Assembly: GCA_902591645.1 (NCBI GenBank)
Contig: CACJBM010000058.1
Location: forward strand, 1 to 13,322
DNA: 13,322 nt
Origin: an uncultured Verrucomicrobiota bacterium
Lineage (GTDB): Bacteria > Verrucomicrobiota > Verrucomicrobiae > Verrucomicrobiales > DEV007
Direction: 5' to 3'
Shown here piece by piece: positions 1 to 7,950 of this stretch (positions are counted from its first letter, which is position 1; every line of letters starts with the position of its first letter). Below the pieces are notes generated by a model. That model was not told the DNA's origin, made no database searches, and saw only the letters and a program-made list of their open reading frames with translations. A program made the translations under genes and the position numbers.

Positions 1-873
1 TATATCTATGGCGCTCTCATCTCCTGTCCGCATCACTTGGACAAACATCGCGGGTCTACCATTAAATTCAGTAATTACATCATTTTCCTCAAAGCCATCT
101 ATTATTTTCGCCACTTCACCTAGCAAAACATTGGCGCCATTAGATGCGCGGATTGGAATTTTTTCAAAGTCTTCTTTAACGTATGCCTGGCCTCGAGTTC
201 TAACCACGAGATTTCCGCTTTCACTATTAATTGAGCCAGCAGGAAGATCGATCGAAGATCTTCGTATAGCATCGGCTAATTCCCTGAACCCGACATTGTA
301 GGATTCGAGTTTTGACATATTTGCTTCAATTGCAATTTCGTAATCGCGGTCTCCTTGAGTTCTAGCCTGACTGATTCCTTCAATTTCAAGTAGATCATCG
401 CGTACCCGATGAGTGATTTCCCGGAGATCTTGCTCTTGAAGATTCCCGGTAACCGCTATGCTTATTACAGAAAAATAATTAGAAGTGTTCGGTATGTATA
501 TCCTAGGGGGTTCGATTTCTTGGGGGAAAGAAGAAATTCGTTCGATCCGGCCTCGAATATCTTCACGGAGTTCAATTAGGTCGGTTCCTTTTTCCGCTTC
601 AAAATAAAACTTTGCTCGATTGCGTTCTCCATCAGAATTGATTTTTTTGATGCCGTTCAAACCTTCTAAGGCTTCTTCTACAGGAATAAGAACGCCTTTT
701 TCTACATCCTTTGGAGTAGCTCCAGGGTATTTAACTTCCATGGAAACAGTTTGCCAATCTGTCGATGGAATGACTTCAAGAGGGAGTCTGAAAGCCGTAT
801 AAATACCTCCGAGAAGGATTCCTATCATTAACAGATTGGCGGCAATGCCATTGTTAGTAAACCAACGGATCAT
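1..873 (-). CDS. RND efflux permease, N-terminal part (runs off left edge)
   Basis: This is the inner-membrane, proton-driven permease of a tripartite RND efflux pump (AcrB/MexB, HAE1-like family), of which only the first 291 residues are in the window. It starts with ATG at 871-873 and has no stop before the edge. The start MIRWFTNNGIAANLLMIGIL gives the usual first membrane helix (about residues 9-28). It is followed by the periplasmic porter region with typical family landmarks: VIPSTDW, the VKYPGATPKDVEKGV stretch, and RVRDDLLEIEGISQA. Full family members are about 1000-1050 residues, so roughly 70 percent is missing. It lies 4 bases after the stop of the adaptor gene, so the two are surely co-transcribed. 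No Shine-Dalgarno is visible, so translational coupling to the adaptor is likely. The substrate cannot be told from this part, and no outer-membrane channel gene is present here. Confidence 0.93.
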   Translation of the reverse strand, partial: MIRWFTNNGIAANLLMIGILLGGIYTAFRLPLEVIPSTDWQTVSMEVKYPGATPKDVEKGVLIPVEEALEGLNGIKKINSDGERNRAKFYFEAEKGTDLIELREDIRGRIERISSFPQEIEPPRIYIPNTSNYFSVISIAVTGNLQEQDLREITHRVRDDLLEIEGISQARTQGDRDYEIAIEANMSKLESYNVGFRELADAIRRSSIDLPAGSINSESGNLVVRTRGQAYVKEDFEKIPIRASNGANVLLGEVAKIIDGFEENDVITEFNGRPAMFVQVMRTGDESAIDI

Positions 874-877
874 ACTG

Positions 878-2140
878 CTAAGGGGAGGTTAATTCGGCTT
901 TTCCATCTTCAGTATCATCGGGTTCTTCGGGAGTTGCTTCAAAAATGATCTCAACTTTAGATCCGTCTGGGATCCAAGGCATGGGAGTAGTGGAAAGTAG
1001 GGCGCCTTCTTTAATTGAATTATCCTGTATGATGATATGTGATTGAGTTTCCCTTATGGGGTCAACTGATATTCCATGGACTGTTCCCCACTTAGCCTTA
1101 ACGGAATCTGCCAAAGGGAAATCTTCCTCAACCTGCACTTCTTCTCTAGCAATAATATAAATTCTTCTTAGCTGCCTCACCGCACTTCGAGGAATTTTAA
1201 TGATTCCTTCAAGGATTTTTCCAGGTATTTTAGCATTGACGGGTTGGCCGATTCTCAGCGCAGGCAGAGTTGAATTGCGTCCAAAGGGATCTGAGATTTT
1301 AGCAATTGCAAAAAGTTCCAATGAGTTTTGGTCTAAAGTGCCTTCAGTTCTTATTATTTTAGCGGGCCAAACAGTTTTATTTTTTTCGTCTAACGCGTCA
1401 TGCAATGCAATATCAACTGATGGGTCGTCGGGATTTTCAGGTAAATCTAAATGCCGCATTTCTTTGGCACTGATTGGAATTCTTACTTCGGCATAATCCA
1501 CTGCAAAAATGTTTCCTAGTGGTGTGCTGCCAGAAATTGCCTGACTCACACCGACTAGTCTTTTTCTTACCCGTCCATCGAAAGGAGCTTTTATTTTAGA
1601 CCTGTCAAAGTTGCGCTCCGCTTGTGCTAATTGAGTTGTCGCGGAATTAACTCGCGCTTCAGCCTCGCGCAGTTGTGGGAGCCTGAGCACTAACTCATTG
1701 GGTTCTTCGTCATAGCCGAGATCTTCCCAGTTGAGTCTGGCCTGTTCTGATCTTGCTTTTTCTTGTGCATGAGACGCTGATGCCTGAGCAAGCATTGCTT
1801 CTGCACTTGCGACCGAGGTAAGGAAGTCAGCCTCTTCCAATTCGACTAAGATTGTCCCTTTTTTGAAAAAGGCGCCGTCTTCGAATTGAGGGTGTATTTT
1901 CACGATCCTTCCGGGCACCTGAGAAGTTAAAGTAACTTCATTGTGAGCATTGATTATTCCATTGGATTCGATGGATGATGTGTAATTTTCAACCTGAAGT
2001 TCAATGACTTTGGTTTTAGGTACCTTACGAATACCGGGTGGTTTTTTTGCTTTAGCCGTTGGTTGTTTTATTTGACTGTATATGAGATATCCAAGACCAA
2101 GTATGATGACGGGAATAATAATAAATCGTAATGATTGCAT
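878..2140 (-). CDS. RND efflux periplasmic adaptor (HlyD/AcrA family)
   Basis: This is the membrane-fusion protein linking the RND permease to an outer-membrane channel. With the ATG at 2138-2140 it has 420 residues. An N-terminal membrane anchor lies at about residues 4-22 (FIIIPVIILGLGYLIYS). Next come the first lipoyl half (about 68-105, VPGRIVKIHPQFEDG), a helical hairpin rich in Ala/Glu/Gln (about 107-180), the second lipoyl half (KIKAPFDGRVRKRLVG, about 183-197), then beta-barrel and membrane-proximal domains with an acidic C-terminus. I chose ATG 2140 over an in-frame TTG at 2191. The ATG has a GAGGG 8-12 bases upstream and begins directly with the anchor, whereas the extra 17 residues from TTG are polar and unlike a signal sequence. 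It forms an operon with the permease. A 146-base gap separates it from the upstream heme-protein gene, so it may have its own promoter, though I see no good one. Confidence 0.92.
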   Translation of the reverse strand: MQSLRFIIIPVIILGLGYLIYSQIKQPTAKAKKPPGIRKVPKTKVIELQVENYTSSIESNGIINAHNEVTLTSQVPGRIVKIHPQFEDGAFFKKGTILVELEEADFLTSVASAEAMLAQASASHAQEKARSEQARLNWEDLGYDEEPNELVLRLPQLREAEARVNSATTQLAQAERNFDRSKIKAPFDGRVRKRLVGVSQAISGSTPLGNIFAVDYAEVRIPISAKEMRHLDLPENPDDPSVDIALHDALDEKNKTVWPAKIIRTEGTLDQNSLELFAIAKISDPFGRNSTLPALRIGQPVNAKIPGKILEGIIKIPRSAVRQLRRIYIIAREEVQVEEDFPLADSVKAKWGTVHGISVDPIRETQSHIIIQDNSIKEGALLSTTPMPWIPDGSKVEIIFEATPEEPDDTEDGKAELTSP

Positions 2141-2286
2141 TATTATACCCTCATTATCCGAGTGGGACTGGTTGTGATTAGTTGAGCTCAAATTAATTGT
2201 TGTTAGTTAAGCTGTTTGTTCTTTTATAAAGTCCTCTTCATTCGAAAGTTTTAAGAATTAATTTTCCGAGGTTAATCTATTAACTC

Positions 2287-5200
2287 TTACTGATTCAATA
2301 GATGATCAGCAATTCTTTTTGGGTCAAATTTCCCTTTTTGATTTTCGTGAATAAGTACTCGGTATTGCATTTTTAGTTTCTCACCTTTCTTAATTAATGT
2401 TTTCACGTATGGCTCACGTCGCTCTTGAGGTTGCTTGGGGAAAGGATTAGCAACAAGAACTCCATAGTCTCTGCTGTGAGCCCAGCTTTCTCTTTTATTC
2501 TTATTGCTTGGTATAAGAAGTAGGCCAATTCTTTTTCCATCGTGGATTCCTGAATAATCAATCCATTTAAAAGGCTTGCCCCATGTTCCTTTGCCATTTA
2601 GATCACCCGTATCATTTAATATTCTTCCATTACCAAACTTAACAGTTAAAGGTTTAGCCATTCTCAAAGCAAGCCCGCTTTCTTCCTGGTCCCCGAAAGC
2701 AAATTCTCTTTCATCGTTAAAATATGTAACTGAAATTTCCAAGAGGATACCCTTTGGATGAGAACTAAAGCTATAAGTACTGTCTTCAATGCAGATCGTT
2801 TCTGTTGAATTTTCATTTAAGTAGCGATTCCTTGCTGAAAAAAATGCAGTATTTTCATTTAAAGTGGGGTTCATTTTTAAGAACCCTTCAAATTTCACTT
2901 TGGATTTAAGTCTCCAATAATCGTTTCCATCAATCCATCCATAACCTAACCATATTCCAGGATGCATATTGGAGTGATCCTCATTTTTAGGAGCTGGAAA
3001 GGGTCGGGTGATTGGAACTCCAGACGGAGATTTAATATTTATTAACCCTCTTCTAGTTAAGATTGGATCATCAATCAAGTAAGTGGCTATTGGTTGCTTT
3101 CCTAAATTAATAGTGAGTTTATTGGCATTGTTTCTTTCAAAATTAAAACTTCTAGATTCATTAGACTTCTTGCTATTAGTTTTCCTTTGATCAGATAGAT
3201 ACGCAATGATATGAGCCACTTGTTTGGGACTAAGCAATTCAGCAAAGCTTGCAGGCATTGCGGAGATTGGTAATCCTTTTCGTTCAATTATTTCATCTCT
3301 TTGAATGTTGACTACGATGCCTCCAGTCATGGCAAGTTTAATTGCGCGTCCAGTCTCCTCAAGAACGATACCAGTATGTATAATTCCACTTTTTAGTTTA
3401 AACATTTGAGCGGCGAACCCTTCGGTAATGCTCTGGCTTGGATTGAGTATTGCTTCGGCGAGTATTTTAGGATCGGCCCTATCGCCAATATTACTTAAAT
3501 CTGGAGCATGGTTTTTACCCTTTCCTGATACTTGATGGCATGAAGAACAATTTGCTCCATAAATACTCATGAATAGGTCTTCGCCTTTCCTTGCATCAGC
3601 AAACGGCAATGATTCGGTCACTGATTTCACAGTGGTTATTTCATTTATTTTGCTTAAAAGCTTTGGTTTAGCAGCAATCAAATAGTTTCCTTTTCGCGCA
3701 TTAATACCTTCTCTATTAGGGCCAAGTTTTACGATGCCTGCAGGAAAATCTTTTTGAAAGACCTTCATTTCTTTTGGATCATCAGTTTTAATTATAAGGT
3801 TTGTTTTTTGCCAGTCACTCCTAGCCCATTCTGGTAATTCTTCAGCTCTTGAATCATCTATTAAAAATAATGTGCTAGGATATTTTAGATTAAAAGTCAG
3901 TTGAAAGTCCTTAGAGTATTCTGCATCAGCACAAGCCGTTTTTATAAAGATATCATTTTTTAGCTGTGCTGGAATTGTTCTGAGTAGATAATTTCTATCA
4001 GTATAAATTTTCTTTCCGTTTTCCAGCGTATCTACAGAATAATTATTTTTTGTTGAAGGCTTTAGATTTGAGAAAGGGTTGATAGTAGTAGGGTGAAATT
4101 TAGTAGGAGGTAATCCCTCAGCTGTTAATGCTCTCCCTCGACTTTCAAATACTGCTTTGCCTTTTGATCGACGCATCGCAATTTTCCTGATTCTGGGGTC
4201 TTGCCCTTCAGTGAAGTAAAGATTTAAGCAGAGTTTTTCAATTAATTTACTAGGAAGGGTGTCCTTTTCTAAGAGTGCCAGAAGAGCAGAGAGTTTTAGG
4301 CCTGCCGATTTTTCGTTAATTTGATGTTTTAGTTCCTCAACGGTACATAAATCCATTAGGGCTCCCCATACCGAATAGAATACAACTCTATCTTTTTCCT
4401 TCTCGGCTAAACTTTTTAAATGAGCAGTAAACTTTTTCTCTTTGCATTGGCGTATTGCGATTACGGCCTCATGTCTTACTCGCGCATTAGAGTCGCTTAA
4501 GTATTTATCGAAATCAGGCCTAATTTTTTTGTTGTGTGCCTGTATTCTAATCGACTGGATTTTTTGATTTAGAGTTGTTTCTGGCAAATTAGGATTTGTT
4601 TTGATCCTGCCAATTGTCCAGGTTATCCATGTCTCTAAGGATTTGTTTTGTTTGTTTGTTTTAATAGTCTCTTCAAGAATAGCCAAGGATTGATTGCCTC
4701 TTCTGATAAGTTCATCTTGTGCGTTAGTCTTCCATGCAGGTAAATGGCTGCCGAGATCTTCTATTAATTCCTTGAATGACCACTCTTGAATATTCTTGGA
4801 TCGTTTTATGGATTGTTCTTTAACTGGCTTGATTTTTTTTGGCCATATTCGATAGACTCGTCCTTCATTGGCAAGTGACCCGTTTTCATAATGAGCTCCA
4901 TATTGTCTACCCCAACTCGATATCCAGATAGATCTATCAGGGCCAATTTCAATATCAACGGGATCAAAGCTTCTACCTTTGCTAAGTGGCATAGCTCGTC
5001 CAGAGCCAGCACTTGCTAGTGAAACAAGATTTTGTGATTCTGAGAATCTCCAAGCCCCTTTCCATTCAGGTTTGAAGATATACACCTCCCGATTTAACCA
5101 GTCATTGATAAAAAAAACATTGCGGTATTTTTTTGGATAATCAGGCACGTTACAAAAGATAATACCAGTGCCAGATCCCTCAAATAGAGGGCCACTTGAA

Positions 5201-6091
5201 GGTGCTGTCGGCAGATGATCGTCGCCCTTCCAATCATAGCTCCAGTTGTGCCCCCAGCCAAAATGCGCCCCGAAAAAAGGCGCGAAAATTTTATCTCCCA
5301 TGGTCTGATCATTATCAGTACCTAACCAGTTGAATTCATCATCAAAACATATGTCCCATGGATTTCTAAATCCTCTTGAGATGATTTCAAGATTCTTTCC
5401 ATCATCATCACATCTAAGAATTCCACCGGTCATCCCCCAATCATCCGCAGGATCGTGATAGGATTTGTTGTAATTTTCTCTATTCGATAATATTGGTTCA
5501 GGAAAGGGGGGGGGTATTCTTGGGTGTTGATACACCCCACAATTCTCGAAAAGGTTGAGGTGATATTTTTTCTGATAATATGGTTAGCCCTTTAGAATTA
5601 CCTTTTGACATATAAAGCTTTCCATCTGGGCCAAAATTTAGACCATGCAGTCCATGCTCTAAATTTCCGAGGTCTGTATAAACCTTCACATATTCATCAC
5701 CTATATCGTCATTGTTAGTATCCCTGACCAAAGTGAGATCAGGAGCATTTGCGACCCATAAGTCATTACCTTTCCATGCTAATCCTTGGATAGAATTGAA
5801 ACCAGAGGCGAACTCTATTCTTGAATCTGCCGAACCGTCACCATTTTTATCAATAATGATCCACACGGAGTCGCCTTTTGTTTCCGGCTTGGGTTTTCTG
5901 TACTGAGGTCCCATCCCAACGCACAACCTGCCTTGTTTATCAAAAGTGATTGCGCAAGGGTTTCGAACGAGAGGCTCTTGTGCGAATAATGCGATGTCAA
6001 AATCATCTGGGACTTTCGGAAAACTATCATCTGCTTTCGAGGCGCTGATGATAAGAGAAATGAAAAAAAGTATAGTGATTCTTTTATTCAT
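2287..6091 (-). CDS. Secreted PVC-type dehydrogenase-like propeller/HEAT/cytochrome c/DUF6807 protein, frameshifted
   Basis: This is one gene broken by a frameshift at a C9 run (5506-5514, minus strand). Removing one C joins 192 N-terminal codons to the rest and gives 1267 residues. Modules in corrected numbering are as follows. A signal peptide covers 1-20 (cleavage after SKA). A beta-propeller of the PVC 'membrane-bound dehydrogenase' type (TIGR02604-like, related to PQQ sugar dehydrogenases) spans about 27-415, with GLHGLNFGPDGKLYMSKG, RGFRNPWDICFDDEFNWLGT and AHFGWGHNWSYDW. HEAT-like helices span about 430-665. A beta-sandwich-like module (YTDRNY, then FPAGIVKLG) spans about 693-810. A class I cytochrome c spans about 832-968, with heme site CSSCH at 848-852 (bases 3535-3549) and likely axial Met945 in SAMP. 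A DUF6807/PmoA-like domain spans about 985-1265 (HPGIWLGYGWIDGNDYWR). The protein is probably periplasmic and oxidises a carbohydrate with electrons passed to heme; substrate and reaction are not known. A GTG at 5533-5535 could open the second part, but it has no signal peptide and is not a credible start. Confidence 0.88.
5506..5514 (-). repeat. C9 homopolymer with +1 frameshift
   Basis: Nine consecutive G on the plus strand (nine C in the sense of the gene) lie at codons 191-194 of the propeller domain. As given, the frame continues only to Pro-Leu-Ser-stop at 5498. With eight C the sense reads Asn-Thr-Pro-Pro-Phe-Pro-Glu-Pro and continues for more than 1000 residues of recognisable domains. 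Both sides of the junction match one continuous propeller family. A run this long is conspicuous in such AT-rich DNA. Confidence 0.9.
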
Positions 6092-6134
6092 TTGATTGAT
6101 GTTATAGTGCTTTAACGAAGTGATAAGATTTTGT

Positions 6135-6860
6135 TCAAGGTAGTTCTTTAATCTTTATATTTCTATACCAGCAGGCATCGTTGTGATCAGTCAGTAGAAT
6201 ATGACCTTTTATCTTTTCTCCGAACTTCCAAACCTTTTTAAATTTTGTTTTAGGCACCCTTTCCATTACTTCATTACTTCCACAAACGTAGGATAATATT
6301 TTCATTCCATTTAACCAGTGTTCAACATCGTTTCCTTTGACTACGATTTTTGAATGGTTCCATGAGCCCATCGGTAAATTGGGTTTTCCATCGACTGGTT
6401 TTACGATGAGATAGAATGACCCGTTCGATGAATAGGGGTCTTTAACTTTCTTATCATCAATCATTTGATATTCATGACCAATGGCTGATTTCCTTTCCTC
6501 GGTGATGAAATATTTAACACCGTTGTTCCCTTTATCTTCTAACTTCCATTCCCATGAAAATATATAATTATGATAGGCTTTATTAGTCATAATATTGCCA
6601 GCTTTAATGCCTAAAGGTTTGTGCAAAAGACCATTGAAGACAGTCCAACCTTTGATTTCTCTTGAAGCGGAGTCGTAATATCGCCAGCCCTTAATTTCTT
6701 TTCCATCGAATAATAATTTCCACCCCTCATCGATTTCCTTTTGCGTGAGTTTATTATGGGATTTTGTAGTTTGATTTTCATTTGATTGACTGAAGCTACT
6801 AAACTCAGTGGCCAAGAGAATAACAATAGCCGTTAGAAGAATTTTAATAGGATATTTCAT
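6135..6860 (-). CDS. Secreted DUF1080 protein (3-keto-disaccharide hydrolase-like)
   Basis: This 241-residue protein has a signal peptide (about 1-24, KILLTAIVILLATEFSSFSQ). The rest is a single DUF1080 domain (PF06439), a concanavalin-like beta-sandwich, from about residue 44 to the end. Family landmarks are GWKLLFDGKEIKGWR, a central NNGVKYFI, HEYQMIDD, MGSWNHSKIVV and the C-terminal GHILLTDHNDACWYRNIKI. Characterised members cleave 3-keto-glycosides, and the family is strongly expanded in PVC bacteria and Bacteroidota. Many members are uncharacterised, so the exact substrate is open. It lies 43 bases upstream of the large heme-protein gene on the same strand, which suggests joint transcription and a shared role in sugar oxidation and cleavage. 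ATG 6858-6860 is chosen because it gives a clean signal peptide. No Shine-Dalgarno is seen, and an inverted repeat overlaps the start. Confidence 0.9.
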   Translation of the reverse strand: MKYPIKILLTAIVILLATEFSSFSQSNENQTTKSHNKLTQKEIDEGWKLLFDGKEIKGWRYYDSASREIKGWTVFNGLLHKPLGIKAGNIMTNKAYHNYIFSWEWKLEDKGNNGVKYFITEERKSAIGHEYQMIDDKKVKDPYSSNGSFYLIVKPVDGKPNLPMGSWNHSKIVVKGNDVEHWLNGMKILSYVCGSNEVMERVPKTKFKKVWKFGEKIKGHILLTDHNDACWYRNIKIKELP

Positions 6861-6871
6861 ATTTTAATATG
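6858..6871. repeat. Short inverted repeat over the DUF1080 start codon
   Basis: The arms CATATT and AATATG are separated by two bases and include the ATG of the DUF1080 gene. The spacer is too short for a stable RNA loop, so if functional it would more likely be an operator. It is AT-rich and could arise by chance. Confidence 0.3.
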
Positions 6872-6876
6872 TGAAC

Positions 6877-6910
6877 AAAAAATGCCCCACTTTGTAAGGT
6901 GAGGCATTTT
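6877..6910 (-). terminator. Rho-independent terminator of sodA
   Basis: Plus-strand arms 6879-6890 (AAAATGCCCCAC) and 6899-6910 (GTGAGGCATTTT) pair over 12 bp with one G-U wobble and an 8-base loop. Read on the minus strand the hairpin ends in six consecutive T. It begins 32 bases after the sodA stop. It also lies only 16 bases before the start of the DUF1080 gene, so it should separate sodA from the downstream genes or sit in their leader. Confidence 0.85.
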
Positions 6911-6942
6911 CAATTAAGATTTAATTGTTATGTTTAATGGCA

Positions 6943-7551
6943 TTATGACACAGCGTCAAAGCGTGCCGCAGCAGCGTCCCAATCAACAACATTCCACCAG
7001 GCGTTAATGTAGTCAGGTCTAAGGTTTTGATAGTTTAAGTAATATGCATGCTCCCAAACGTCACAACCTATGATAGGTTCATTGCCCTCCATTATTGGAC
7101 TGTCTTGGTTGGGCGTTGAGGACACTTCTAGTGATCCATTGGAAACACTTAACCAAGCCCATCCACTTCCAAATCTTGTCATTCCAGCTTTAGTGAATGC
7201 ATCTTTGAAACTTTCAAAGGTTCCAAATGTTGAATTAATAGCATCTCCAAGAGGGCCGCTGGGTTCGCCTCCTTTGCCTGGCCCCATGATACTCCAGAAT
7301 AGAGAGTGGTTTGCATGACCTCCTCCGTTATTTCTAACTGCTCCTCGTATGTCCTCTGGCACTGCATCCAAATCTGATATGAGTTCGATGATAGATTTTG
7401 CCTCCAGAGCTTCATTGCCGGCGATGGCGTTGTTTAGGTTGGTAACATAAGCATTATGATGCTTTCCGTGATGTATTTCCATTGTCTTGGAGTCGATGAA
7501 GGGCTCCAGTGCATCATGACTGTAAGTTAGTTCGGGTAATTCGTGTGCCAT
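6943..7551 (-). CDS. sodA: Superoxide dismutase, Mn/Fe family
   Basis: It converts superoxide to oxygen and hydrogen peroxide. At 202 residues it has the normal length for the family. The metal ligands are visible as His27 (MEIHHGKHH), His82 ([11 protein letters not shown]), Asp164 and His168 ([10 protein letters not shown]). The Gly77-Gly78 before HANH and Gln149 in the TPNQDSPIM segment are the manganese-type arrangement of the second-sphere residues, so I favour Mn or cambialistic use over strict Fe; this is inference. No signal peptide is present, so it acts in the cytoplasm. The ATG at 7549-7551 is right for the family N-terminus ([15 protein letters not shown]). It is flanked by a terminator downstream and a possible weak promoter upstream, consistent with its own transcription unit. 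The gene symbol is by family, since sodA and sodB are not always separable. Confidence 0.97.
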   Translation of the reverse strand: MAHELPELTYSHDALEPFIDSKTMEIHHGKHHNAYVTNLNNAIAGNEALEAKSIIELISDLDAVPEDIRGAVRNNGGGHANHSLFWSIMGPGKGGEPSGPLGDAINSTFGTFESFKDAFTKAGMTRFGSGWAWLSVSNGSLEVSSTPNQDSPIMEGNEPIIGCDVWEHAYYLNYQNLRPDYINAWWNVVDWDAAAARFDAVS

Positions 7552-7581
7552 TATCTTTGATTTAGGTTTTTATGTATTTAA

Positions 7582-7609
7582 AGAATATATTTAAGAGGCA
7601 AAATGTCGA
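7582..7609 (-). promoter_or_regulatory. Possible sigma70-type promoter of sodA
   Basis: On the minus strand a TCGACA (-35-like, 7604-7609) is followed after 16 bases by TATTCT (7582-7587), in the gap between the small gene at 7614-7856 and sodA. The matches are 5/6 and 4/6, so this is weak and could be chance in AT-rich DNA. Confidence 0.28.
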
Positions 7610-7613
7610 GCAG

Positions 7614-7856
7614 TCAGTTTGGTTTAACTTTTTCTAAGAATTTTAATGCTTTATTATAGCTTCGATTATCCAAAAAATGTTCAAGTTGTGGGGAAACATC
7701 CCTTCGCAGATCATGATGTTGTTTCTCGATTGATTCAGAGATTTCCTTTAATGCTATTAAATGGGCGTCAGGGTCATTGTCCCGGAATTCGTGATTCGCT
7801 ATGATTTCGATTCTCTTTCTTAAGAGATATTTAAGTTTATCAAATTGATCTGGCAT
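7614..7856 (-). CDS. Small hypothetical protein, 80 residues
   Basis: I do not recognise this family. The protein starts with ATG 7854-7856 (MPDQFDKLKYLLRKR). It is hydrophilic, strongly charged, and looks almost wholly helical, with heptad-like leucines and isoleucines (LIALKEISESIEKQ). It has no cysteine, no signal peptide and no membrane segment, so a small cytoplasmic helical-bundle protein is the best description. It lies 62 bases upstream of sodA on the same strand and diverges from the symporter gene, with a 94-base shared promoter region. No Shine-Dalgarno is seen. Its compact fit between neighbours and protein-like composition argue that it is real, but a function cannot be given. 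Confidence 0.65.
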   Translation of the reverse strand: MPDQFDKLKYLLRKRIEIIANHEFRDNDPDAHLIALKEISESIEKQHHDLRRDVSPQLEHFLDNRSYNKALKFLEKVKPN

Positions 7857-7859
7857 CTA

Positions 7860-7889
7860 TTGATATATAAAGATACTGAAATGAATAAT
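7860..7889 (+). promoter_or_regulatory. Possible promoter of the symporter gene
   Basis: TTGATA (7860-7865) and AATAAT (7884-7889) are 18 bases apart, each one mismatch from the sigma70 consensus. They lie in the divergent intergenic region ahead of the symporter. The region is very AT-rich, so this is only a candidate. Confidence 0.33.
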
Positions 7890-7907
7890 TAAAGGGAAGT
7901 AAAACGA

Positions 7908-7937
7908 ATGGGTATTGATATTTCTGTAACTGCGTAG
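7908..7937 (+). other. Nine-codon upstream reading frame before the symporter
   Basis: ATG 7908-7910 opens a nine-residue frame (MGIDISVTA) ending in TAG at 7935-7937, 13 bases before the symporter ATG and in a different frame. It is preceded by AAAGGGAAG at 7891-7899, one of the best ribosome binding sites in the window, whereas the symporter ATG itself has none. It could act as a leader that delivers ribosomes to the symporter start. It may also be accidental. Confidence 0.3.
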
Positions 7938-7950
7938 CAGCATCATTCTA

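Noticed and set aside
8..301. Plus-strand open frames across 8-1496
   Set aside because: They are antisense shadows of the RND permease and adaptor genes, whose minus-strand translations match known families throughout.
2141..2191. TTG start adding 17 residues to the RND adaptor
   Set aside because: The extension is polar and would bury the membrane anchor. The ATG at 2140 has a purine-rich site and directly precedes the anchor.
2271..2284. GTTAAT-CT-ATTAAC inverted repeat just after the heme-protein gene
   Set aside because: The stem is six AT-rich pairs with a 2-base spacer and no T run. It is too weak to call a terminator or operator.
5533..5535. GTG that could start a separate 1082-residue protein
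   Set aside because: It lies within the preceding propeller-coding part, gives no signal peptide and begins in the middle of a propeller domain. The C9 frameshift explains both pieces better.
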